The translations under genes and the position numbers were made by a program. From the NCBI GenBank assembly GCA_032622095.1, contig CP136061.1, positions 81,690,324 to 81,754,323 on the forward strand: a stretch of 64,000 nucleotides of DNA, read 5' to 3'. This stretch comes from Siphonodentalium dalli. Lineage: Eukaryota > Mollusca > Scaphopoda > Gadilida > Siphonodentaliidae. Under the pieces are notes generated by a model. It was not told where the DNA came from, searched no databases, and was given only the letters and a program-made list of their open reading frames with translations. Positions 21,750 to 32,500 of the stretch are shown here, in pieces (the stretch's first letter is position 1; every line of letters starts with the position of its first letter).

Positions 21750-24120
21750 TTTTACCCTGTGCCAATGCATTCTCTTATATATGCGAGTCGACCATATGTC
21801 GCCTCGCATATATAAGATAATGCATTGGCCTAACAATTTTAATAATTTTTCTTGTATTCTTTAACAATTTTATAATTTCACCCATACAGAACCCCAGACA
21901 AACATGAGCAGACGACACTCTTCTATATGCTTCTATATATGTGTGGGGCTCCCTGCAGGGTAATGGATGTTTGTTATTTTATGTCCTAAAAATTGTCAGA
22001 AACATTTATTTAAAAACGAGAGGCCGATCACGATCGGCAGATGTTTAACCCATACCTTGGCGATAGCGATTAGCTATAACTGATAATTGGTCAAAGATAT
22101 GATCAGAGTAATATATATATCAGTACCTAACTTAAAATCAAAAGGTCAAATAATTTGTCTTAAGAAGGGGTTAAAGTAATTGGGGTGGGGGAGGAGTCGT
22201 TTTAAATCTCATAACTCTGTCCCTATTCACACACTGTGAGATCCAATTGTTTAGCCATTAATAAATTTGACAGATAGGATAAACAATTATCCAGCCAGCA
22301 GGTTGTTCATCTTTACCTTCATACAACCACCCCCTAGAGCTATGTAACATATGTCATCACTCAATTAATAACAGATTTTGCTTGGAATGACATCTATTAA
22401 AGGTATTCTCATACTCTGGATATTGGATGTTCACATGGCAATTTATTGATATCATTATATTACATGCAACTATTGCAATAAAATCTTCACATTTTCAATA
22501 CAGGCCATCACACCTTATTAATGGAATACAACTAAAACAAATTAGTGTCAATGCCAATTTTTTGTTTTGAATTAAATAATTTTTTTATTATTATAAAAGT
22601 TTTTTAATATTTGTTTATTGAGCGAGGAAATTTGTTTATTGAGCGAGGAAATTCAATCTAAAAAAATATGAAAAATCCAAATTTCAAATTTATAAAAAAA
22701 AGAAGGGTCATAACTCCTTTAAAATAAATCGGATCAAACCCATATTCAAACTCGAACTGTATTTTGGGATGAGAAACCTATATACAAAATTTGGTTCCGA
22801 TCAAATAGAAAATGTTAGAGTTATCGCATTATACCTAAAGTGTCTGACAGACAGACAGATATAGATGGACGGACAGACGAGTGGTCAATCCGGACATTGA
22901 TGCTATGTGTACCATACTATGGTATAGGTACACATAAAAAGTTTTATCTCATGCAGAGTACAGGAAAAATACATCAAACCTGGTGTGCCCCTTTAATTTT
23001 TCAATTCACATATGTAATCAATTGAAATCAATGTCGAAAAAGCTTTCCATTAATATATAGTTAAAACAAACTAGACCTACAGTACTAAAAGTGTTATGAA
23101 CAATTATTTTGTTCCCATAGACTGATACAGAGCTCTCAAGTTTTTAAAACTTTGAAAACCAAAGTGGTCTTCCCATGCAACCAACAAAATTCCAATGGTA
23201 ATGCTATTAAACAATGAAACCAGATTATGCCTTTAAGATGAAATTTAAATAACCATGCATATAAAATATAATAGTATAAACATTCCACCTATGATATGGC
23301 CAGAGATACTTATAGAGTATAAAGTATATCTGATACAGCCAACACATCTCCTAGCAACTCAATACAAGAGAGAACCAACTTCATGGTATTGTAACAGGAT
23401 ACTATCTCTGTGTGAGAAGACAACTTCATAGCATCCTGAACCTGATTTATTAGATACTATCTAGACAGTGCCACCTGTGTATCTTTGATATATTTTAGCG
23501 ATGAATAAAATAATCAAAGGGCCATAACTCCAGTAAAAAGTACCGGATCAAACCCATTATCAAACTCGATCTGTATTTTGAGTTGAGAAACTCACATACA
23601 AAATTTGGTTCCTATCAGTTGAAAAATTGTTGATTTATCGAAGCATTCATGAATTCTATGTCAAAGGGCCATAACTCCATTAAAAAATATCGAATCAAAC
23701 CCATATTCGAACTCGATATGTATTTTGGGTTGAGCAACTCACATACCAAATTTGGTTATGGTCAGATAATTTCTTTTTGAGTTATGGCAGCATGCATAAA
23801 TTCTAAGTTGAAAAAGGGCCATAACTCCGTAAAAAAAACTCGGATCAAACCCATATTCGAACTCGATCTGTATTTGGTGCTGAGAAATTCATATACAAAA
23901 TTTGGTTCCGATCAGATAGAAAAAATTTCAGTTATCGCACGGACGGACGGACAGACTAACGACGAGTGGTCAATCCGGGCAACGACACTATGTTTACCAT
24001 ACTATGGTATGGGTAAACATAAAAATGATAAAAAATTGTTAGGCCAATGCATTCTCTTATATATGCGAGGCGACCTATGGTCGACTCGCATATATAAGAG
24101 AGAATGAATTGGCACAGGGA
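21750..24120. mobile_element. DP-1 element split by a 2-kb insertion
   Basis: The left half 21752-22016 matches 8551-8818, and the right half 24021-24119 matches 8819-8920. Hairpins are at 21765-21831 and 24043-24113. Confidence 0.88.
22017..24020 (-). mobile_element. Helentron/HINE-like non-autonomous element, copy 1
   Basis: On the minus strand it starts ATGTTTACCCATACCATAGT and ends with the inverted partner GGTATGGG.TAAACAT followed by hairpin GCCGATCGTGATCGGC and CTCTCG. It sits in a T-run with no clear target duplication. The core has ~145-bp imperfect tandem units (gggccataactcc, aaacccatattcgaactcga) and a cggacggacagac stretch. Subterminal inverted repeats, a 3' hairpin and T/T insertion fit Helentron-associated elements. 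A second left-end-like motif at ~22840-22935 suggests an internal rearrangement. Confidence 0.6.
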
Positions 24121-24261
24121 AAAAATCCCGACTTACGACTGGATTTGATATGGCGGGTCACATATGAGTACGGTATATAAACCATGTCAATGCACCGGAG
24201 AGAACAGATTGGAGAATCAGGGCAGCCGATTCGAATCGCATCAAATCGATTTGCAGGGCCC

Positions 24262-27075
24262 TAATAATAACCATCAAATCCTCTTAATTGGATAATCCTA
24301 CACCGCGGCGATGTCCAATGATAACCATCAAATCCTCTTAATTGGATAATCCTACACCGCGGCGATGTCCAATGATCGAAGATACATTCCATATGAGCAG
24401 CTCCATGTATTAACCACCTGGACTATATACACATAACCCAGCTGGTGAATATGAGCAGCTCTGTGTATTAACCACCTGGACTATATACACACTAGCAGGT
24501 TAGCCCGCCACTGGCGGCATTCGTCCCATGGCTTTGGTCGATCCATTAATTTTAGTTTTTCAATGTAACCCCGTACAGGACCGGGCTACTCAAAAACCAA
24601 ATTTCAAGTCGATAGCTCCACCCGTTTCCGAGATCTGGTCTGCGCATGCGCGAATCTGGCGTCGCACGGGCTCGGCGACCCGATAAAATTCGTATCCGGG
24701 GCAAGATACATTCACATACCAAATTTCAAGTCGATAGCTCCACCCGTTTCCGATATCTCGTCTGCGCATGCGCTGCACGGGCGTCGCACGAGCTCGCCAA
24801 TACGACAGCGACGACCACCTGGTCAAACTACACTCACGTACCAAGTTTCGTCCCGATCGGTCGAGGTGTTGGTATCTGATGCAAAAGACGAAATTGTGAG
24901 TGTTGGTCAATAGTCCCCGCCGTGAACCTCATCGTCGCAAAGAGCGGACAGTCAATTAACCCCGTTGTGAACCTCAATCACCAACGCGACGTAAACAGGT
25001 GTTGCGTTCTAAAAATAGGAAAGTACTTTCTCTCTGCATAATTCTGCAGATGCTAATAACGTTGCTCCCCGTAGGTAGCAATATCGTTGTTGTTGATATT
25101 TACGGCTTGGGCAAGTTTGAGCTCAATCGGTTAGAGTCTATAAAGGACACACTCATATATATGACACTTCCCGTAGGTAGCAAGTTTGAGCTCAATCGGC
25201 ATTCCCTGGAATTTCCCGTAGATTGGCAGATTCCAGTAGCTTTATAACGGTATATCTGGGGAGAAATCTGATGCTATATTCGTGATTATGTGGGATGATT
25301 TCGGTATATACTGTAAAAACAAAGCGCGCCATCCGTGCTCGCAGGGAATAAATTTCGAGCGATAACGGTTGCGTTCCCGTATAACTCTGCAGATGCGAAT
25401 AACGTTGAATGGGAAACAGACGCTCTTTATAGAGATGCGTCAAAAACAAACGCTCATTAAATAATCACTTGATTAACCCCCGACATGCCTTTGCGGTGAT
25501 TTGAGATTGGAGAACGGGTGCTCTGAGCTTCTCTAAACCGCGACCACGGTCGTGTCGGTGGGATTTGACACTTACATAGGAAGTTTGAGCTCAATCTGTA
25601 CACGCGTTTTGGATTCTATGAAGTACACACACATATATACGAAGTCTCAAAATATATAGTACTAGCAGGTTAGCCCGCCACTGGCGGCATTCGTCCCATG
25701 GGCTTTGTTTCAGAAACATGACATTTTTGTAATTATTTTGTTTTTATTTATTTTTGTTTTTTATTTTTGAATATGAATTTAATGTTTTTTAAATTTAATA
25801 TATTTTGTTTCTGAATTGTTTTTTTATTGTTAATTTTTTTAAATTTTAAATTGTTTTAATTAAATTGTAAATTGTTTTAGGTTAGCCCGCCACTGGCGGC
25901 ATTCGTCCCATGGCTTTGTTTCAGAAACATGACATTTTGTAATTATTTTGTTTTTATTTATTTTTGTTTTTTATTTTTTAATTTGAATTTAATGTTTTTT
26001 AAATTTAATTTTTTGTTTCTGGCGGAAAAATTTACCCGTAGAAATCGCCCCTTCCTAGGAACGACAGACAACGCATTCTTTGTTTCGTGAAATCTCTCTA
26101 CGATAACATTGCATTGAATTGAAATTAAATTTTAAATTGTTTTAATTAAATTTTTTGTTTCTGGCGGAAAAATTTACCCGTAGAAATCCCCCCTTCCTAG
26201 GAACGACAGACAACTCATTCTTTGTTTCGTGAAATCTCTCTACGATAACATTGCATTGAATTTAAAACAAACGCTTCCCGTCGGGAAATCTGTCTTCGGG
26301 TCGTTGTTGGCATCACGGCTCCCCGAAAACTCTCACATTGCCGAAAACGTGTATTTAGTAATATCGTTGTTGTTGATATTTACGGCTTGGGGGCTATTTT
26401 CTTATTTAGCAAGTTTGAGCTCAATCGGTTAGAGTTTATAAAGGACACACTCATATATATGACACTTCTCGTAGGTAGCAAGTTTGAGCTCAATCGGCAT
26501 TCCCTGGAATTTCCCGTAGATTGGCAGATTCCAGTAGCTTTATAACGGTATATCTGGGGAGAAATCTGATGCTATATTCGTGATTATCTGGGATGATTTC
26601 GGTATATACCAAAGGTATATACTGTAAAATCAAAGCGCGCCATCCGTGCTCGCAGGGAATAAATTTCGAGCGATAACGTTTGCGTTCCCGTATAACTCTG
26701 CAGATGCGAATAACGTTGAATTGGAAACAGACGCTCTTTATAGAGATGCGTCAAAAACAAACGCTCATTAAATAATCACTTGATTAACCCCCGCCGTGCC
26801 TTTGCGGTGATTTGAGATTGGAGAACGGGTGCTCTGAGCTTCTCTAAACCGCTACCACGGTCGTGTCGGTGGGATTTGACACTTACATAGGAAGTTTGAT
26901 CTCAATCTGTACACGCGTTTTGGATTCTATGAAGTACACACACACACATATACGAAGTCTCAAAATATATAGTATAGATAGATAACCCAGCTGGTGAGTA
27001 TGAGCAGCTCCTTGTATTAACCACCTGGACTATATACACATAAACCCAGCTGGTGAGTATGAGCTTTAAATGAGC
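24262..27075. repeat. GC-richer mosaic of large direct duplications
   Basis: 25078-25666 and 26358-26978 are near-identical copies (aagtttgagctcaatcgg, tggcagattccagtagcttt, gcgcgccatccgtgctcgca). ggttagcccgccactggcgg recurs at ~24498, 25668 and 25879. tttctggcggaaaaatttac blocks lie at 26013 and 26156, and atgagcagctc..gtattaaccacctgg at 24391, 24449 and 27000. A 54-bp duplication is at 24268-24375. The base composition and CpG-rich words differ from the surroundings. No domain is recognised; it is probably a mobile element of unknown class. Confidence 0.65.
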
Positions 27076-27376
27076 AGATATCAATTTGTTGCAATTGTCT
27101 GATGAATTTGTTACTAATATTCACCATCGCGAGGCCTTCTAAAGTCAGATGGTGATGCTTGAATTTTCGTTTAAGAGTTATACTTCATTCGGAGATGTTG
27201 ATGTTGATTGGGTGTCATACATGAGACTGATTACATAATATAAACTTCGGATGTACAATTTATTGTACAATCATATACAAAAAACATATGTTCAATATAA
27301 TATTGATACATTGCAGTAGATAGAGTATCATCAGTACAAAAATATGTTCACGATGGATAAATAACCATGATCTGAA
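27076..27376. other. Intergenic, nothing recognised
   Basis: AT-rich, no repeat or exon seen. Confidence 0.45.
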
Positions 27377-27620
27377 TTAACCCTTCCATGACTGAAGCTT
27401 CCTGAATGTTTACGAAAACCCTGTGCTAATGCATTTTCTTATATATGTGATTCTCCCATAGAAAGCCTCGTATATATAAGAGGATACATTGGCCAAACAA
27501 TACTTACCTTGACCTTGTAAGCCAGTGCATTCTCTTATATATGCAAGGCTCCCAACCCTACCAGACATAACGTGCCTATTCGGAGAGACAATAGAACACA
27601 TCCAACATCTCGTTAGCAAG
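27377..27620. mobile_element. DP-1 remnant, degraded class II
   Basis: TTAACCCTTCCATGACTGAAG at the left, a mutated hairpin at 27421-27493, then a truncated second arm (ccagtgcattctcttatata) that breaks off at ~27550 into unrelated DNA. 27621-28150 shows nothing recognised. Confidence 0.75.
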
Positions 27621-28155
27621 ACTTACGAATGAGACCTGCCAATAATACTTCCTTGTTACTGGCGATAATATTTAAAAAATAAAATGTCTTTATTACCTGC
27701 ATTTCCCCAAACCGTGAGATTATATTGAGGTTGTTGGAGTGCAGAGTTTAAGGCATAAAATTGGTAGACTCACGGACAAAACGGGAGATTATACAGGTCT
27801 CGTGTTTTCCGTTTGAACGTTCTGAAACAAAAAGTTGGATACTCAAAACTGCCAATTTTATGTACAAATTGTTTTTGGAACATGAGCGTATTTGGACTGC
27901 CTCCCACAAAAATCTCCCGGATTGTCATTTTGAAAACTTAACAGGTCTGGTTACAAGTCATAAACTTAACTCCTAGCATTGGTGAAATACTTCTAGCTTT
28001 GCCAATATATTTTCATAAAATAAGATAACATTTTGCGAGCAACTATTATTTCTTGGAATCGAATGTCGATTAATCAATCACAACTACAGTTTCAGAGAAA
28101 CATCATTTTCTTCATGGTTGCTTGGGTCGTGTGAGGCTCCATATGGGAGTGTTAA

Positions 28156-28411
28156 CCATTTTATTACGGGAGCTGCACTGGTGCAGCATTAAAGATTTGG
28201 TGCCATTGCATTCTCTTATATATGAGAGTCTCCCAAAAGGGGAGCCTTGCATATATAAGACACTGCTCTGGCTTACAAGGTCAAGCTAAATATTGTTAGA
28301 CAATGCATTCTCTTATATATGTGAGGCTCCCTATGGAAGACTGGCATATATATCAGAACACATTGGCACAGGGTTTTCGCAAACTTTCAGTAAGCTCCTG
28401 TTATGGAAGAG
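28156..28411. mobile_element. DP-1 class II copy with TTAA flanks
   Basis: TTAA at 28152-28155 and 28412-28415. Hairpins at 28203-28272 (loop ctcccaaaaggggag) and 28297-28370, both with mutations in the stem. Confidence 0.8.
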
Positions 28412-28559
28412 TTAAGGATGGCATCTTCCCAAACACATGTGGGGCTGTCCAAAAAAATTCAATAAGTTAACAATATGTGAAAACAATTGCATGAAGTACT
28501 GCTGCCATGAGGTCCAAACCAACATCCAAGAAAAATCAATAAGTTGACGATATGAATCC

Positions 28560-29330
28560 AAGATATTCAATAAGTTGTTGAGATGTGAACACAATCACAC
28601 AGGTGATTCCAGCATCATAATGAGCCAGCATTGTCATGACGTCTCTAACAGCTGGGAATATTGTTGCGATGTGAACACAATCACACAGGTGATTCCAGCA
28701 TCATAATGAGCCAGCATTGTCATGACGTCTCTAACAGCTGGGAATATTGTTGCGATGTGAACACAATCACACAGGTGATTCCAGCATCATAATGAGCCAG
28801 CATTGTCATGACGTCTCTAACAGCTGGGAATATTGTTGCGATGTGAACACAATCACACAGGTGATTCCAGCATCATAATGAGCCAGCATTGTCATGACGT
28901 CTCTAACAGCTGGGAATATTGTTGCGATGTGAACACAATCACACAGGTGATTCCAGCATCATAATGAGCCAGCATTGTCATGACGTCTCTAAGAGTTGGG
29001 AATATTGTTGCGATGTTAACACAATCACACAGGTGATTCCAGCATCATAATGAGCCAGCATTGTCATGACGTCTCTAACAGCTGGGAATATTGTTGCGAT
29101 GTGAACACAATCACACAGGTAGTACTAACGTCGCCATGAATCAACATCCAAGAAACTTCAATAAATTGACGATAAGAATCCAAGAAATTCAGTAAGTTGT
29201 TGAGATTTGAAAACTAACACACAGCTATTACTGTGTTGTCATGAGGTCTTTAACAGCTGGGAATATTGTTGCGATGAAAACACGATCACAGACATCTCTA
29301 ACAGCTGGGAATATTGTTGCGATGTGAACA
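28560..29330. repeat. 86-bp array derived from the MED14 stop-codon region
   Basis: Six exact 86-bp steps (gcgatgtgaacacaatcaca at 28666, 28752, 28838, 28924, 29010 and 29096) plus diverged copies to 29330. Each holds ggaatattg, gtctctaacagctggg and cacacaggt, i.e. the last ~50 coding bases and stop region of the terminal exon (29336-29385) plus 3' flank. It lies in the presumed MED14 3' UTR. 28430-28560 carries a related unit. Confidence 0.93.
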
Positions 29331-29333
29331 CGA

Positions 29334-29585
29334 TCACACAGGTAGTACTAGTGTTGTCATGAGGTCTCTAACGGCTGGGAATATTGCACATTCGTTGGGG
29401 TTTTGGTACTCTGAGAATCGCCGGAGCATGGCTGATAACGCTGCTTGACTTGCAGTCTGTTGGGTGTTCGGCTGCTGGTTCTCCATCAGGGAGATATTGT
29501 TCGTGCTCGGCTCGTACAGAAGTGGAACGAATACAGTCTGTGGTTCAGCCTGCCCCAACGGTGGCTTCGTACTCGTTAGCTGGAG
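29334..29585 (-). CDS. MED14: MED14 terminal exon and stop
   Basis: Acceptor tttaacag. Encodes [30 protein letters not shown], a Gln/Ala-rich segment, then [18 protein letters not shown] and [14 protein letters not shown], stop TGA at 29336-29334. It matches the vertebrate C-terminus up to the last residues. The 3' UTR runs into an array derived from this exon's own end. No polyadenylation signal could be assigned with confidence. Confidence 0.96.
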   Translation of the reverse strand, partial: LQLTSTKPPLGQAEPQTVFVPLLYEPSTNNISLMENQQPNTQQTASQAALSAMLRRFSEYQNPNECAIFPAVRDLMTTLVLPV

Positions 29586-32500
29586 CTGTTAAATAAGAAA
29601 GAAATAAATCAGTCAATGAACCATGTAGTACTCAAAGTCGTCTGCTGCTGATGTGCTCAACATTAGTCCTCACTGACGATTGACCAGCAACTTTGGATTA
29701 TGAACCAGACTTCTGCTTGTATGTGAATAGAACACTCAATTCTGATTGGCTGAGCAGCTTAGGGTATTACAATCTAACACAAGATATCGACTAGATATAT
29801 CAAGCAAGAATTAAAAGAAATACATAATTCAAGTGACAGTATACTAACAAAACAACCTGTGAAGAAATATTTAAAATATGTAAAAAAAATTAATCAGAAC
29901 ACAGAAGAGCTATGTCTTATTGGATACTTGAAGGGACTAAAATATTCTGATAATGATATTGAGACTAAAATATTTTAACTTACTACTACAGTTGATGACC
30001 TTTGTTGACAAATCACTGTAACAATTTTGTTTACATAACAATGGTTTCAACACGCAAAATGTTTATATTGATTAATTTCTCCATGTTCTTCTTAGTGGTG
30101 ATGTTTTTACAGACTATTTCATTTGTTGCACATTTACCCACTATGAGTGCCTTGGGTCCCTTTAGTGGTGATGTTTTAACAAACTTTTATATTTTTCAAA
30201 TATTTACCCAGTGAGTGCCTTGGGTCCCTTTAAATGTGATGTTTTTACAGACTTTAACATTTTTCACATATTTACCCACAGTGAGTGCCTTGGGTCCCCT
30301 TTAATTGTGGTGATGTTTTTTAGACTTTTATATTCTTCGCACAATTACCCACCGTGAGTGCCTTGGGTCCATTTAATGCTGTTGGCTCTTCATCATTATA
30401 TTTAAAAAATTTCAGATCGATGTCATGAATAACGTCTTTTCCTTCAGAATAAAAAAATAGTCCATATTGGTCTGATAGTTATGGTCTGATAGTTATGGGC
30501 AAATTTCAGAGTGTTGGTGTTGTTTCTGTGGTGCCTCACCAATCAACCAGAGACACGTATAGCACAGACATACCATAATGACGACTTTTTTCCGGACTAT
30601 GACAGCTGGAGTACCACGTACATACCATAATGACTTTCTTCCGGATTATGACAGCTGGAGTACCACATACATAGCATAATGACGACCTTTTTTCGGACTA
30701 TGACAGCTGAAGTACCACATACATACCATAATGACGACTTTTTTCCGGACTATGACAGCTGGAGTACCACGTACATACCATAATGACTTTCTTCCGGATT
30801 ATGACAGCTGGAGTACCACATACATAGCATAATGACGACCTTTTTTCGGACTATGACAGCTGGAGTACCACATACATACCATAATGACGACTTTATTCCG
30901 GACTATGACAGCTGGAGTACCACATACATACCATAATGACTTTCTTCCGGATTATGACAGCTGGAGTACCACATACTTACCATAATGACCACTTTCTTCC
31001 GGACTATGACAGCTGGAGTACCACATACATACCATTTTCTTCCGGACTATGACAGCTGGAGTACCACATACTTACCATAATGACATTTTTTTGGACTATG
31101 ACAGCTGGAGTACTGCATACTTACCATAATGACCACTTTCTTCCTGACGACAACAGCTGGAGTACCGGCCGGTACATTGGCTGGCTGAGCTCCTGGTGGG
31201 AATGTTAGGCACCACTGTACACTCCATGGCAGGTTACGATCGGGCATCTGAGGCTGAAAGAATAACGATTGGGGAAGTTAGGCACCAATGTACACTCCAC
31301 GGAAGGTTACGATCAGGCATCTGATACTGAAAGAATAATGATAAACACCATTATTATATCGTGCACATTTAGATTTTAGACATTGCAGTGGCATTTTGAT
31401 CATTTAAACATTTTTATTTAAAAAAACAAACAAACAAACTACTACACAAATGTAGGCTGGTGAATTTTGATGTCACCGCAAATAAAAACCTGTGTCCAGT
31501 GCCCACAAATTATTTTTGTTTTATTTTACAATCAATATCTGGGTGAAGTAATAAAGCTGATCAATCACATTACAAGTGTCATCATTATGAATTCCAAAAA
31601 GACATTTTCTGTTAAAAGACGTCGTTGACGTAATTGGTTTGTATTGTCAAAGAACAAGACAAAAAATTTTATGTAACATTTTGAAATATTCTGTATTGTG
31701 CTATATTTCTTAAATAAAAATCAATATGTGTGTAATAAATACACAGAACGACCCGAGTGCTAGTGTGGAAAGATAGAACGAGAGGCACAGCCTCGAATTC
31801 TAACCTGTCATGATGGCACAAGTGCTGTACCAACAAACCCATTAACACACATGCTGTTCTCTGTTTATTACACACTATTCATCCTGCAAACTGTGATTAA
31901 AAAAATAGACTCTCAAGGTTTATTCAGGCACATACAGGGCTTGTTTTGTCATGTACATGTATGATGATGCTTCTATTTTATAGTTCCAGTTTCATGATTG
32001 AGGGGAACGTATGGAATATATATATGTTCCATACAGATTTGTAAATATAGAACAACAGGAACACTGTAATTTTAGGAACAAGCATGTAATAAATTTGGTT
32101 ACAGTTCTAGTACAGTCATACCAGTTCTAATCTCATTATCTGGATACAATCTTTGAGAATTCTAACCGGAGCAGCGAGAATTCTGCAGAAAGCCGTCATC
32201 GCATTCACTTTGTATGGGGGGAACGCAACCTAGAACAAAAATAGTAATAATTATAATTTGCTCCCAATAAATTATAATAAAACTAAAATATGTGATTCCG
32301 ATTGGCTTAAGCCTTAATAAAGGTATGTCATTGAGAATTATGACTGGGCGGTGAGAATTATGCAGAAAAACATCATCGCATTCACTTTGTATGGGAGGAA
32401 CGCAACCTAGAACAGAAATAGTAATAATTATAATTCACTCCCTATAAATTATAATAAAACTAAAATATACAGTAATGCTCTAATTAATCGACCGATGAAT

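Larger units (their letters stand above)
21708..24168. mobile_element. Palindromic TIR unit enclosing a DP-1 copy
   Basis: Arms atatgtgacccgccatatca plus aatccagtcgtaagtcggga at 21708-21748 match, inverted, 24123-24168. The DP-1 element sits exactly between them. Confidence 0.75.
19834..24261. mobile_element. hAT-like outer element holding three nested elements
   Basis: Left end TAGGGCCCTGCGAATCG and right end CGATTTGCAGGGCCCTA form an inverted repeat, with more homology inward (gcatcaaat, gattcgaatcg). The flanks ataaacac and ataataac differ at two positions and could be an aged 8-bp target duplication. No transposase is recognised inside. If the pairing is right it is a 4.4-kb non-autonomous element. 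Confidence 0.5.

Noticed and set aside
21351-21836. 161-residue minus-strand ORF
   Set aside because: It crosses a 150-bp palindrome and a DP-1 hairpin, so the open frame is a by-product.
28577-29116. Regularly spaced repeats resembling a CRISPR array
   Set aside because: The units are contiguous 86-bp tandem copies with no unique spacers, derived from MED14 coding sequence, in an animal genome.
29384-29596. Plus-strand ORF opposite the MED14 terminal exon
   Set aside because: Antisense shadow of a conserved coding exon.
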